Shown piece by piece: positions 24,419 to 36,025 of a stretch of DNA of 64,000 nucleotides (position 1 is the first letter of the stretch; each line of letters begins with the position of its first letter). Source of the stretch: Cristatella mucedo (Eukaryota; Bryozoa; Phylactolaemata; Cristatellidae); NCBI GenBank assembly GCA_009760855.2, contig WPIO01000024.1, positions 1,172,501-1,236,500 of the forward strand. Direction: 5' to 3'. The translations under genes were made by a program, and so were the position numbers. Under the pieces are notes generated by a model that was not told where the DNA came from, did no database searches, and saw nothing but the letters and a program-made list of their open reading frames with translations.

Positions 24419-24860
24419 AATAATAATAATGATAATAATAATAGCACACTTGATAAAGCGCCTTCAGAGGACCCAATCTATTTCTAGATGCTTTACATTT
24501 AGTCGAACTACCCTCTCATTGAATAGGCAAGACGACCTGCAAGTAGTGAGCTTTGCTGAAGTCTTGACGAAATGTCACAAAATGCACGGAACTGCTGGGC
24601 TGTAGAATTCATGTAATAAGCCCGAATTGTAGTGTATTTGGGGTAGCTAAAAGCAACCAACTATGGAACTGGCTTGGTCATAGAATGGCCGGTGACTTTG
24701 GAACTGAGCACCCAGATTTTGTTCAGAGACTACCGGAGATATGATGGCTGATCCCATTTGAAGAATTAGGCTTTCAAACTATTTAGTAATGCCATGTTCT
24801 GCCGCAATCAAAGGTGATATTGTCGTGATTCAATTTGGTAACGTTTGTTGCTATCCACTG
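24419..24860 (-). mobile_element. LINE family 2 decayed 3' fragment
   Basis: (AAT)n run, the GATAAAGCGCC..CAGAG tail words, then a jump into the middle of the thumb region with deletions. No open frame. Confidence 0.65.
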
Positions 24861-24924
24861 CAAATGGCCTGATTTACCCTAGGGATTAAGGTGCCAACAT
24901 TTAATGATCGAGGTCAAGGTACTC

Positions 24925-25022
24925 ACTTTTACAAGCCAAGGTCGTAGGCTCGAGCTTTGCGGTGTATGTGAAGTGCCTGGATAGAGATGCACTTCTCTTA
25001 TGGCGAAATACAAATGAAATTA
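24925..25022 (+). mobile_element. SINE A copy
   Basis: B box TAGGCTCGAGCTT, then GTGTATGTGAAGTGCCTGGA and TAGAGATGCACTTCTCTTAT. 5' part truncated. Confidence 0.65.
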
Positions 25023-25229
25023 CCCCATACTTTCATATTTTTAAGGCTCACCAAATGATCGTTGCCCGTTGACTCTATTCTCAATAAATCTCACTCGGAC
25101 TTTTGAGCTGCGTGGCTTTCTAAAAATCCAAGTAGCTCCTTGGTATTATGTGGGCTAGACTGCAAAGATTCTGTTTTGGCTGGGCCACAAACAAATCACA
25201 ATCCCCTGCAGATGGTGATAAATTTGGCT

Positions 25230-25420
25230 GCAAGAGCTTATGCTTTGAGGGCAGAGCAGAGTGTGCCGGATCCGGTGGGCCTTAGGGGGAGGTCAGGGAA
25301 GGGTTCGTGGCTTCGAATCCTGCGGTGATTTTATTTCGGCTGCAAGCCGTAAAGGCTATTCTGTCGATAGCCGTAAAAGCTCTTCTGCTGCTATACAAAA
25401 GAGGCTGTTAAATTAGCTAT
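25230..25420 (+). mobile_element. SINE B copy
   Basis: B box GGCTTCGAATCC, a GGCTGCAAGCCGTAAAGGCT body with a second partly duplicated body unit, and the tail GCTATACAAAAGAGGCTGTT. Confidence 0.7.
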
Positions 25421-25439
25421 TTTTTAAGAATAGTGAACA

Positions 25440-25965
25440 CATTCTACAGGTTCAACCACGTGTCTCCTTTTCTAAATGAGTTGCGATGGCTCCCGATTGA
25501 TCAAGCGATATAGAGTAAAGTTCTTAGGCAGACCTACAAGACCGGCCACGGCTTGACTTGTTCATACCTAGCTGAGCCGCTGCACCAGTTTCAGCCTCCT
25601 AGTGCCTTCCGGTCCTCTATGGACAATGAATTTGCTGTTCCACTCCTATGCCTAAAGTTCGTTGGTGACAGAAGTCTATGGTCTGTATGTCTGAGACTGT
25701 GGAATTCGATCTCACAATTCATATGCAATGACATCTGCTCTCCAGCTGCTGACTGTGGAACATCTGTCAGGCTTTCCTTCTGACTTAGCTACTATGCTTC
25801 CCCCTTTGTCTTCCTTAGGTGAGATAAAGTCTGTTGGCACTGCATGTTTACCAAAGGCCTCGTAGGCTATGAGTGAATGCTCTGTAGAAAACCCTCCTTC
25901 ATCCCACCGACTTGGTCCTTGTGGCTTTGTGGAGTTACAACCGGACGCCCATTACATTGCATTGC
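25440..25965 (+). mobile_element. LINE family 1 3' fragment
   Basis: Frame with LTCSYLAEPLHQFQPPSAFR and LRLWNSISQF matches the family 1 C-terminus (SYLAELLHQFQP, RLWNSLPQF). It ends in a decayed family 1 3' end at about 25965. Confidence 0.8.
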
Positions 25966-26219
25966 ACTCAATACATATATGCAGCCTGTTTTTAAGTATT
26001 GGAAACAGCAGCTCCTAAAACAAAAATTATGCAATTGTGCAAGCAATTTCTGGCAAAATTCAATGCTGAAATATGCTGGAACGATGTAGCTGTAAAGATG
26101 CTATCCCTGGAGGCTGTCTTTTGCCTCTACTACTAGTCTTTTTGAGTCCCGAGAATTGTATAGCAATCTGGTCGATCCGATATTTTCTAGTTAATCGATT
26201 AATGTCACTGGATCTTAGC

Positions 26220-26420
26220 CCTGTGGTAAGGTGGTAGCATGTACATGACATGCACTCCTGGCCTTGAGTCCTGAAGCTGGGAATCACTTCATGACCAAGG
26301 TCATGGGCTCGAGTCCACCAGTAGATAATGTTTCACTGCCTGCTGCTAGTGTGGTGATAGCTACAAAGACAGCTCTACTGTTAAAAGGCTCATGGATCAA
26401 GTGTGCATTTCTTTGGTTTT
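26220..26420 (+). mobile_element. tRNA-derived SINE-like sequence
   Basis: B-box-like CATGGGCTCGAGTCC preceded by ATGACCAAGG, then a body with GGTGATAGCTACAAAGACAG resembling SINE B. Diverged; family assignment tentative. Confidence 0.45.
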
Positions 26421-26579
26421 TACTTGTGCTGCAATTCATTACTTTTATAGAGCCTCACAATTTAAAGTGATGTGTCTGATCGTGCCAGGATACATTGCTT
26501 GTGCTCTAAAGCCTGCTAGAGATACAGTGGCAATAGGCATATTTCTTACCATGTCCCTTTTATAGTAGTCTTTAATAAT

Positions 26580-27460
26580 AAGAATAATGTAATAATAATA
26601 ATACACGATGTAGCACCATCAAAAAACTCAATCTCTTTCTAGGCACATTGCAGTTGCTGCAAAGGAAGCACGATCGAATGGTTAGTGCTAGCATTCTCGA
26701 TGACAGCAAGCATAACATGGTTAGAGAGGTGACATGCACAGGGTCAGCATGCAAATTTAGTTAGTGGCAGCATGCACAGTGTCAGCACACGTAAGCGAAA
26801 GGACGAAAAAGATGAAAAGGACGAATCACATGGACCCACTAAATGCTGTGATAAATATATATGTCGGTAGTTTCTATTTAAATGTGGTCAAGTCAGGGGA
26901 TGTGATGCCAGTTGGAAGGGAATTCCATGCTTTGGTCAAGCGTGTTGGTGGAGTATGTCTGATAGGTAAGCTGGAGCCAACGAATGAAGGAACCTAAAAG
27001 TAAGTGACGGAACCTTGAAGTCGATATGTTGCTTGATTGTGAGCCAGTACAGGTCGGCGAGAAGAAGCTGGTGAGATGTGGCAACTGCGATACACACGAC
27101 AGACAAGCCTAGCTGCAGAGGTTTGCACCAGCTGTAAGCTCCTGATTGCACAGGCCGGTAGCCAGCAAGAGTTATAGATGTCGAGACGGGATATCACAAA
27201 TGCATGGACTTATTTAGATGTGGTATCTATCCTTGTCTAAACAAGCCCGAATTTTAGCCATATTATGTAGCTGAAGATAGGCAGATTTGACTGTGGAGCT
27301 GATGTGATCATCTAATGAAAGGTAACTTTGGAACCGGACACCTAGATTTTCGTGCAGATTCAGCCGGACGCATGCTGGTAGACCCGACTGTGCGCGTTAA
27401 CCTTCCCAATATCTGAATCGTACTACGTTTGCCCATAACTATTAAGTTGGTTTTATTCTT
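26580..27460 (-). mobile_element. LINE family 2 3' fragment
   Basis: Begins with an (AAT)n-type run and tail words. The - strand then reads HQLLLADLYWLTIKQHIDFK and LVQTSAARLVCRVYRSCH across several frames. Ends near the GKPS block at about 27440, 200 nt upstream of receptor exon 6. Confidence 0.8.
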
Positions 27461-27673
27461 GGTGTTGCTCGAGAACCGAGAACTTCAGGGCTAGTGACAT
27501 TATTGCCTGCACACATATGCCCAATTGCTGTTTCAAATGATGGTATGTGCTGGCTTGTTAAGATATACTTGCAAGAATAGCTGCTCAATTAAGAGTGTAC
27601 TTTGTTGTTTTGCCATTGTTGGCATCTGTTTCCTTGGGAGACTTTTTTACACATCATTGGTGGTGTTCTGCAG

Positions 27674-27856
27674 GCCGACGCTATTCAACAGACGACGCCG
27701 GAGTGTTTCGAGCAGACGGGCACTAAATCTGACTGACATGGCTGTACTTGGTACTGTGAAAATTGTGACTGGATATGTTCTAATTCAGTCTCAAGTATCG
27801 TGGTTGACCAATCTAGAGTTCCTTGGCGAGCTAGAAGAGATCGGTGGTACCAAAAA
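27674..27856 (+). CDS. Receptor exon 6: L2 ligand-binding domain, N-terminal part
   Basis: Acceptor ttctgcag, donor gtaagt; phase 2 in and out. It encodes PPTLFNRRRRS, then LGTVKIVTGYVLIQ and WLTNLEFLGELEEI. These are the L2 beta-helix repeats, equivalent to LKTVKEITGFLLIQ in EGFR. The RRRRS run matches a furin-type cleavage consensus and is not usual for ErbB proteins. Confidence 0.92.
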
Positions 27857-28771
27857 GTAAGTCACCCCAATCGTGACAGCATGTTTGCGATTCTAGACTG
27901 TCTTTAATTTTCATTTTTATGTCATTGCTCCATGTGAGTGTTGAAGCTTTGACTAGGCAGTCTTTAATGCCCTTCTTCGAGCTATATATGAACGATTAGC
28001 TTCGTAATGTGTGGCATGATTAGGGCAGCATCTTTTTTAAGTGCTCGCATGGACACAGCAAGCATTCAGTCACGAGAGCCAGATCTCGACCTTGCATTTC
28101 TCAGCCATGGGAGAAGTGAAGTGCACATCGGATGGCCAAGCTACCGATCTGCCCCCTTCTGGACAATCAAGAAGAGAAAAAGGCCTCCAGCCTCCGGTCT
28201 CTACATACTATTATGGCCATCATGGCTTACTACCCAATTATGTCTATGTACTCGTTTACAGCTGTAGGATGTCTCTATCAAGCAAACATCAGTCTTGTAC
28301 TACTTGCAATTCCTTTTAAAGGTCTTTTGGTCAAGATTTTTATAGGGCAAGGCTTGTTGGGACAAATCTTTAAGCATAGTATTTTGCACACTGACATTTC
28401 GTCCATAAGTTGGTATAATCACGTTCACCTCGACATATACAAATTTATTGCTGTCATATGTCCGCGGTTGCAAGCCTAAGTTGTAGGTGCAGTAAGCCTT
28501 CTAATGGGCAGGTCTTCGAGGAGATATCATAGCGCAGCTGAGATCTGCTTGCAGGACGGTATTTAGCTAAGAGGTAGCAGCAACGTAGCACAATGTTAAA
28601 AGAGCTTAGTTTGTGGCTGTGTCTGTGAAGATTCTGCCTGGCATGAACAGGTGACCAATCGGCATGAATTGTAGAGGCCAGAGCCGATTACCAAGATCAG
28701 ACAGGACAGCCTTTGCTCTCGACCTGAAAATCTTCAGAAGCATTTCAAATCATGCTTGTATTAAGTTAGGT
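27857..28771. other. Start of intron 6, no recognised features
   Basis: Overlapping + strand frames at 28007-28479 are open but show no motif or splice context. Confidence 0.4.
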
Positions 28772-28854
28772 CAGGGGTCGGCAAACTTTTTGGACCACTT
28801 TAGGCCATTTCAGGAGGTCAAGAAGGCACACACAGTAGGCCAGAAGAAACCGCG

Positions 28855-28910
28855 GCTGGTCTTGCCACGCCCACCCGCCAGGTCGGCGGAGTAGGCGTGG
28901 CAAGACCAGC
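28855..28910. repeat. Perfect 17-bp hairpin inside the hAT MITE
   Basis: GCTGGTCTTGCCACGCC at 28855-28871 pairs exactly with GGCGTGGCAAGACCAGC at 28894-28910. The loop itself can pair CCGCC with GGCGG. Confidence 0.9.
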
Positions 28911-28956
28911 TAACAGTCGCATAAGACGCATAGACATGCCCGGCAATTACAGAGGT

Positions 28957-29235
28957 AATAATAATAATAATAATAATTCACTTGATAAAGCGCCCCCAGA
29001 GAACTTAATCTCTCTCTAGGCGCTTTACATTTGCTGTAAAGTGAAATGCAATTGAATGGTAAGTAAAATCATGCTTGAAAAAAAACAAACGAAATGAATA
29101 ATATGGTTAGGGGTGACATGCACAGGGTCAGCATGCAAATGTGGTTAGTGGCAGCATGCACAGTGTCAGCACGCATAAGCACATCAAGGACGAATCACAG
29201 GGACCCACTAAATGCTGTCCTAAATAGGTGTAGAC
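28957..29235 (-). mobile_element. LINE family 2 3' end nested in the hAT MITE
   Basis: (AAT)n run, GATAAAGCGCCCCCAGAGAA, TCTAGGCGCTTTACATTTGC and AGGGGTGACATGCACAGGGT. Nearly identical to 22900-23170 and 62543-62820, so a recent insertion. Confidence 0.85.
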
Positions 29236-29724
29236 GTATATCACTCCTCTCCCAGTCAGGCGCTTTTGTTTTCAAGTTCTAGAAATCAAATATATGTGGG
29301 CCACAACTTGAGCTGCAACAGCAGTAACGAGTGGGAACGAAACCTCGACAACTCATTTAGCCCGGATCCATCAATAAATAACTAGGGGGCCGCTAGGCCG
29401 GACTGGAGCACTAGCTAGGTCGGATCTGGCCAAAAGGCCGGAGTTTGCCGACCTGTGAGTTAGATCAAGTGCTTGCTAGTGCATAGAAAGGCAGGCCAAT
29501 CTCAATTTCGTGTATCGCTAGGAAGATAAAAGAGCCTGTCATATTGCTATAGGGATTGTAACCTATCACCTCCGAAATATGACTTTTTTATTTGCTGCTG
29601 TGTACATCGGTAGAGTTTTTATCTTTTCATATTCTCCGTGGTGTATAGACAATCTAAAGGCATGAATACCAAATTCAATTGCAAGTCAATTGAATGACTG
29701 GTAATTTCACAGGTTGACTCATTG

Positions 29725-30400
29725 TTGATGTATAGTATGTCCAAAAATTGAACGTGATTCCCAAACTATCACATTTGCTAATAGCATTCTAATGTATTTT
29801 CTTATGTACATCCTTATGTTATTCGTAGACGTTAGCAATAGGAGCATTGACTGCTCAATGAGCCTAGCAATTTGGTGACGGTTGCGAAATGGCGAGTTGC
29901 GACCCTGGTCGAAAGCATAATCTTCCACTTTCACTTCAGACCAACTAGAGCTGGCAATCCATTTTCGAATAGCAGTCTCAACTTTCGTCATGATTGCATA
30001 TCTTATCTGATCCTCTGGTAGTAGGGATAGGTCACTAATTCGAGTTCAGATTACTGGCATGCTTTGTGCATTGCCTCACAATATTTTCTATAGAACCGTT
30101 GATAGACTTAGCCGAAACAGTAAGGGTCAATCAGGAGCAGGCTAAACACTGGTGTTGAGCCAATCGTTTTGCAGTCTTCAGACACTCGGGTGCAAGTGCC
30201 GGATAATGATATCCTGGTAGTCTGTAATGCAGCATAACAACAGTATTGACAGGCCTTTAGTAGCTAGGTACACGTGTCTGTCAACTTGTAGAGCAGATGC
30301 AGAAGCAGATGCTCGCCGAACTTTTTCCTTGAGCTGCCAGCTTTCATAGCTACGAGTCCATCATCACTCACACAACGACTGCCTTGCAAGTGTCCGTGAC
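29725..30400 (+). mobile_element. Dispersed repeat, 5' part of a probable Tc1/mariner relic
   Basis: Collinear with 60660-61320 (shared words CAAAAATTGAAC/AAATTAAAC, ACATTTGCTAATAGCATT, GAGCTGGCAATC, GGGTGCAAGTGCC). At 60660 the same repeat runs on into a Tc1-like C-terminus. No open frame remains. Confidence 0.5.
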
Positions 30401-31284
30401 GGACATGAATGAAACTCACATGGGCCAGATAAATATGTGCAAGGCATTTTGTGTTTAAAAAATGGCAAAAATGCAGGACGTCAATTTTTTTCATTTATTA
30501 AAATCATGGACACTCGAGCTTTTAATTATAGGCGACCCCTAACTTATTAGGATCAGTTGACATCCCACTGCGAAACATTTCACCGAAGCGCATAAAATAA
30601 AGGTGCTAGCTAAACAGAATGACTTTCACGATGGCGTTTTCATAAACCATCATTTACAACTGAAACATTATGGGAGAAAGCATATTCGACCCTTTTAATT
30701 CATTTAAAGTGGCATGTTTTTTTATTCTACTGCGCCTTGAAATGGGCTGCATTGTTCGTTTGAGGAGATACTGAAACATGCGAAGTTATATGAATGCATC
30801 GATGGACCGGCTGTGTTCACTTTCTTGCCTCAAGCTAGTGCCGATCGGCATGCCTTGGACCACCTAGTTGACTGAATTTACGAAGAGCAATATGTGGGGT
30901 TTTTTCCTGAAAAGGACTTGGTGACGTTGCAGTTACTATACAATTTCCAATTGTTAAGAGTTCTGTGAGGTGCAACTTGTAAAAAGATAGCTACGACCAG
31001 GATCATCGACAACACAAAGAGACATGATCGCCCACATGTCATTGCACCTACTAGGACAGGCTGAAAAAGAGAGAAGCTGTACATATCATTTCACCCCTGT
31101 GGGGGCTCTAGTTCAAAGCATTCAGGCTGCTACTAGGAAGCTTGTTGGTAGGGAGGGAATCGATTAGGGCATCGACTAGATAAATAGGGTATATTTTTCA
31201 TGCATACAGTGGCTCGTTTGGAGTAAGCTAGGGCTAGCGCACCGGACCAACGGAGATTAGAGCAAAATAGAAGGGGGCGACTAA
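30401..31284. other. Intron 6 stretch, no recognised features
   Basis: A+T-rich. Nothing recognised. Confidence 0.45.
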
Positions 31285-32330
31285 AATAAATTTGCCATTT
31301 TCGGTACCTGAAAAAGTGCAATCTGCTGCAGCAGCTGATAAACTGAATGCTTGCCTTGCCGACATTCGATCCTGGATGTCGGAAAATTTCTGGAAACTAA
31401 GTGTCGATAAAACCGAACTGCTGCCCATAGGACACCCTAAGCGTGTGGCTGGATTAAAAGGCTTTGCTCTTCTAATAGGTGATGCTGTTGTGCGACCATC
31501 ACCACGTGCTCGAAATTTAGGTGCCGTTTTCGACAGCTACCTAAATTTTTGAAGTTTAATTCAGAAGACTGCTTCTACAGCTAGCCATCACGTCAGATCC
31601 CTATCCAAGAATAGGAGCTGTCTTCCACAGTGGCTGGCAAAAAAATTTAACTGGCTCCTTAGTTCTGTCTCGGCTTGATTATTGTAATTCCCATTTGGCT
31701 GAGCTACCAAAGAAAGCAACTAGGCCACTGCAGCTGACTATGAATATGGCTGCAAGGCTAGTCTTTAAGTCCCAGAGGTTTGAGCACGCGTCTCCTTTAC
31801 TAAAAGGCTAGGATGGATGCCGGTTGATCAACGGATACAGAGCAAAATTCTTAAGCTGACCGGCAAGGCGCGCAACGGCTTGGCTCCTTCGTACCTAGCT
31901 GAACTGCTGCAACAGTTTCAGCCTCTTCACGCCCTCAGGTCCTTTGTGGACAGTAAATTAGCTGTTCTATTCCTCCATTTAAAGACCGTCGGCCATAGAA
32001 GCTTTAGCTCTGCAGGTCCTAAACTGTGGAACTCGCTTTCACAATTCTTACGCAAAGACTACTACTCTTCTGCTGCCGACTATGGCTCATCCTTTTCAGC
32101 TGTCCTGAGCTGCTACTTCCATGCTACTCACTACCTCAACTGGTCTCCTGACTCTGCTATGCTTCCCACTTTCTCTTTGTTGCGTGAGACGAAGTCTGTT
32201 GGCTACCGAATGCGTACCGAAAGCCGCTTAGGCTGTGAGTTCGCTATGCAAAACTCTCCTGTGTAGCACCCATGTATGTCTTTATGACTTTGTGGAGTTA
32301 CAGACAGAGATACATTACATTAAGTTACAT
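31285..32330 (+). mobile_element. LINE family 1 3' fragment
   Basis: RT C-terminal frames: [45 protein letters not shown], then a stop, and later YLAELLQQFQPLHALRS and PKLWNSLSQFL. Ends with the family 1 3' end and ACATTACATTAAGTTACATT. It interrupts the Tc1-like relic between 30400 and 32460. Confidence 0.88.
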
Positions 32331-32454
32331 TTAGAACTACTTCAGAACGTTGCAGTACCTAATCTAATGAGCCCTCGTGGAGTCTTTTTAATCAAGGCGA
32401 CGAGCCAAAGTGTGCAGCTAAAGGTGTTCAATACTGCGGAATTAAGTTTAAGGC

Positions 32455-32690
32455 TAGTATGCTGACTGCAAGGCACGGCCAATCTTTGGACCTAAATCCC
32501 ACTGATTGTCTTCGAGAGAAAGTGGATAGATGGCTTGCAGTTCAGGTAGGTCGTATCACATCTAAAGAATCGCTTTTCTTAATCTGGCAGGACATTCTGA
32601 TAACGATACGTTTACGAAGGCTTAGCTCTATGCCTGATCAGCCGTGGTAAGTTACTGGCGAACAGTATATGACAGGCATGTTCACACATC
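32455..32690 (+). pseudogene. Tc1/mariner-type transposase C-terminal remnant
   Basis: One frame reads GQSLDLNPTDCLREKVDRWL, then ITSKESLFLIWQDILI and LRRLSSMPDQPW. This follows the Tc1 pattern WPAQSPDLNPIE.LW ... LW..LQ......I..L..SMP. The catalytic third acidic residue is not obvious (TDCL replaces IENL). No complete ORF. A related piece is at 61330-61545. Confidence 0.65.
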
Positions 32691-33705
32691 CCCGTTTTTT
32701 TGATCGACTGGTACAACAAGGAGGCTTAAGTAGAAACAGCTTCTACTCCCTGATGGTCAGCTAATTTGGCTCCAAGCCCAAGCCCAAGATCTAGTGACGT
32801 AATATCCAAACTAGGAAACATCCGTGCCGATTAAATATTAGCTCGGGCCTTATGTCAAAAGTTGGCATTTTGGCATTCTCCCTGAAGCATGCCTGCATCA
32901 GCTCTGCACGATACTTGCCCGGAAAGATTAACATGCCTGATATTCCTGCGATGCCCATGCGAGCATATATAATTAGCTTTTAAACCTTGAACCTAATTTG
33001 GTTACATGTAGCATCGTTGGGAGCAGACTGCCCTTACGTCTTCTCAGTGCACGCAGCCCGACCTTTTATGATGGTGGGTCGTAAAGTAAAGGTTGGCAAA
33101 TTAAACAGCTTCTTTCAATCAGCTGCCAGAAAAACCACAGAGGGGTGACTCCTGCTTTAAGCTGGGAATAAATAATCGCCAGTTGCAGGACTCCAGACAC
33201 TCTACCCAGACCTGCTGTGTGAAGTGCGAGTAGCTAATCCCTAGGCTTAGACGTCTGCCAACAGGCAGTAGGCTCGGAGGACTTACTCGACCTGCTAGCC
33301 ATCGATGTACCGAAGGGGCCAGAGGCACGAGTGAGCATTCGGAGGGAATATGTCACTGCTATTTCTTTCCTTAGCTGTTTTTTCCTTAGCCGACCAGGCG
33401 CCTGATGTGTATACACATAGGTGATTGGCTTACCGGTTAAGCAGGAGTCCAGCGGGTCGGTGAAGAAGCTCTCAATCTGAAATCTCTCCGCTCTACACGG
33501 AATACGGATTGCCCGGGCTTGCCAGGGCGATTGCCTTGCTGTTTACAGCCGCTGATATTCTGCTGCTGCTACCATTCTGCTGCCGTGACGTCTGCACGAG
33601 TTCCAATAGCGAGGCTCCTCTCGGCAAGAAATAAACTCCCACTTTCGGCTTTCGAGTCGCGTCTACGCTGCTGCTGATGCCCGGCTTCCTTCTTCTGCTT
33701 TGCAG
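32691..33705. other. End of intron 6, no recognised features
   Basis: A possible SINE B tail on the - strand near 33083-33112 (GTAAAGTAAAGG). Nothing else recognised. Confidence 0.4.
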
Positions 33706-33896
33706 GTACAGCGGTTACTCACTCGTGGTAGCAGGTCAGAACATCACTCACCTGGGACTCAGGTCTCTGCAAAGGATTAAGGACGGTGGGGCGAATGTGG
33801 ACATCGGCAACAACTGCTACACCAACCAGGCTGCGCTGCAATCCTTGGTCAACTTTCGCAGCCGCAGCGCCGTCTTCGTTACCGGCCGTCCATGCA
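33706..33896 (+). CDS. Receptor exon 7: L2 domain, C-terminal part
   Basis: Acceptor ctttgcag, donor gtgagt; phase 2 in, phase 1 out. Encodes YSLVVAGQNITHLGLRSLQ, then the NNCYTNQAALQSLV strand with the conserved Cys. It is nearly collinear with the end of EGFR domain III (NITSLGLRSLKEI ... LCYANTINW). Confidence 0.94.
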
Positions 33897-34207
33897 GTGA
33901 GTGCTCAGCGCTCTGCTCCTGCGGCCGAAACCTTAAACTCGGCAGTCGCGACCTTTTTTCGAACGCTCAGCTCGACTTCGCTCGATTTCTGCTTCGCTCG
34001 AGCGAGGCCGTGGTTCAGTCGCCAGTTCTCCTGCTGAAGAAGCTGCTGAGGGCATTGTCTATGAGGTGCTTGCCTTCAGACGACGACTGTCCACTTTATT
34101 TTCGGCTTTTACCGCTGCCATTGCACACCTCCTGAAGCAATGGATGGCGGTCTGTGTGTGGCCTTCATTCGTTAGAGCCGGCGTCAGGTATGCTTGGCGA
34201 TTTTCAG
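33897..34207. other. Intron 7, short and GC-rich
   Basis: 311 nt between exons 7 and 8, with no repeat recognised. Several frames are open across it, but the canonical splice sites and phase favour removal. Confidence 0.6.
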
Positions 34208-34434
34208 ACACAAGTCTGTGCGATGGCCAGTGCAAGGACCGGCAATGCTGGGGACCTGGGCCGCTGATGTGTCTCAGATGCTCTGGCTACGCGGCTGCAG
34301 GCGACAGAACATGCGTGACCAACTGTAGCAGCCGCGTGGGCGAGTACACATTGCCGAACGCTCAGCCAGGTCAAGGTCAGAAGTGCGGTAAATGCCACGA
34401 GGAGTGCTTAGCCGAAAGCGGGTGCAACGGACCG
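34208..34434 (+). CDS. Receptor exon 8: second cysteine-rich region (domain IV)
   Basis: Acceptor gattttcag, donor gtaagc; phase 1 in, phase 0 out. It encodes CDGQCKDRQCWGPGPLMC, CSGYAAAGDRTCVTNC and KCGKCHEECL. The CWGPGP motif opens domain IV in ErbB receptors. The preceding intron is short (311 nt). Confidence 0.94.
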
Positions 34435-34557
34435 GTAAGCTGCCGTGTGATCGTGGTTGTAATTATTGTGTAGCCCGAAGTGTGCAGCACTACAGGATCA
34501 GTTCGTGATCATGTCGCAGAACTTCGTTGAACGCAATTAATAGCATTATACTTATGA

Positions 34558-35150
34558 GCTTGTGAATAATAATATTATTAATGCATTTGATACAGCACCC
34601 TCAGAGAACTTAATTCCTTTCTAGGCACTGTGCATTTGCTGCAAAGGAAGCACAATCGAATGGTTATTGTAGCCTGTTCAATGACACAGGCATAACATGG
34701 TTAGGGGCGACATGCACAGGGTCAACTTGAAAATATGGTTAGCGGCAGCATGCGCAGTGTCAGCACATGTCAGGTCAGCATAAGCACACAAAAGATGAAT
34801 CACATGAATCAACTAAATATTGTGGTAAATAAAAAATGGAGCGTATTTAGCTTGTTTTAAAATGTGCTCAAGTCAGGGGATGTGACGCAAATCGGAAGTG
34901 AGTTCCAGGCTTTGGGAGCATACGAACTAAAGGCACGGTCTTCAAAGGATTTGAGGTTCGAACGAGGTATATTTAAACGATTAGATTCCGAAAAGCAGGT
35001 GGTACGATGCTTAGCCTGGTGGGGGAGTAGATCTGATAGGTTTTTGATAGGTTTTTTCTGATAGGCCAAATAATGAAGAGACCCAAAAGTGAGTGACATG
35101 ATCTTTAAGTCGATGCCTTGCTTGACTGCTTGAAAGCTATCGACCAAAGG
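34558..35150 (-). mobile_element. LINE family 2 3' fragment
   Basis: Tail words on the + strand (GATACAGCACCCTCAGAGAA), then on the - strand AYQKKPIKNLSDLLPHQAKH and FEDRAFSSYAPKAWNSLP. 5'-truncated. Confidence 0.8.
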
Positions 35151-35991
35151 TAGTGCTGCCACATGGCATGCTAATTAACTCTTAGCATGCTAAGACTCAC
35201 GAGGAGGACTGGGTGTCTGTGGAACAGTTCAACCTTGTTCTCTTGTGAGGAAAACCCTGAGAGTTCTGATTAAGTATCTTGCCATCCCCATCAGTAGCCG
35301 TGGCTTCTTTCTTTGAAATGGGTAGCGTCTTATAATTCTCGTTTTTTTTCTAAATCTTGGAGATGCATTTTATTGCTTGACACTCTCCTTTTGAATTTAA
35401 AGGCCTGACGTTGTTGGTAATGTGACGACTGTTGCTGTCATTGCAAAAGCCGCGTTGATGGAGCTCGCTTTCTGGTAGTCGGACATAGCCATTCCAGCCA
35501 CAGCTTTTGTTCTTTAAGCTTTGACCTTTTGCTTGTCCCCTCCCAGCAGAACCAGCAGGCACGTCAGCAAGCCTGGCTCGCTTGCAGTCCCAGCAGAGCC
35601 GGCTAGGCTAGCTGCAGGTAATGGCAACCAGCTCTGACCAATCACCTGCTGACAGGCTGAGGTCAGCGCTGGCCTCGGTGTCCCTCCATTGGCAAGAAAT
35701 TGCAAGCCATGGCAGCCGAATTGACGACGATCCGGACGTGAGGCTGGTGAACGTTCCTGTCTGAGGATGACAAGGGTTTGTCTCTGCTGGTGTATTTGGT
35801 TCATTCTAACCCTTGCCTGTCAGTGAAGTTGTCGTCCTCGAATTGTGATGCTACCTTGACATTCCTTTGGATTCTTTGCTCCACAAATTCTTGGGTCTTA
35901 ATTTATAGACACCGTGTCGTATTTAGCACATATTTTCATCAGCAGCATAATGTGCTCTGTCTTGCTACTCATTTCCCCTTGTAGGCATTAG

Positions 35992-35992
<1 letters not shown>
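35151..35992. other. Intron 8 stretch, no recognised features
   Basis: No gene or repeat recognised. Confidence 0.45.

Positions 35993-36022
<30 letters not shown>
35993..36022. repeat. (TA)n microsatellite
   Basis: About 28 nt of TA repeats. Confidence 0.95.

Positions 36023-36025
<3 letters not shown>

Larger units (their letters stand above)
28772..29457. mobile_element. Non-autonomous hAT-like DNA transposon (MITE)
   Basis: Left end CAGGGGTCGGCAAACTTTTT and right end reverse-complementing to CACAGGTCGGCAAACTCC form a terminal inverted repeat of the common hAT type. Flanks AGTTAGGT (28764-28771) and AGTTAGAT (29458-29465) match at 7 of 8 positions, as expected for the 8-bp hAT target duplication. 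It contains a 17-bp perfect hairpin at 28855-28910 and a nested LINE family 2 fragment. No transposase frame. Confidence 0.85.
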
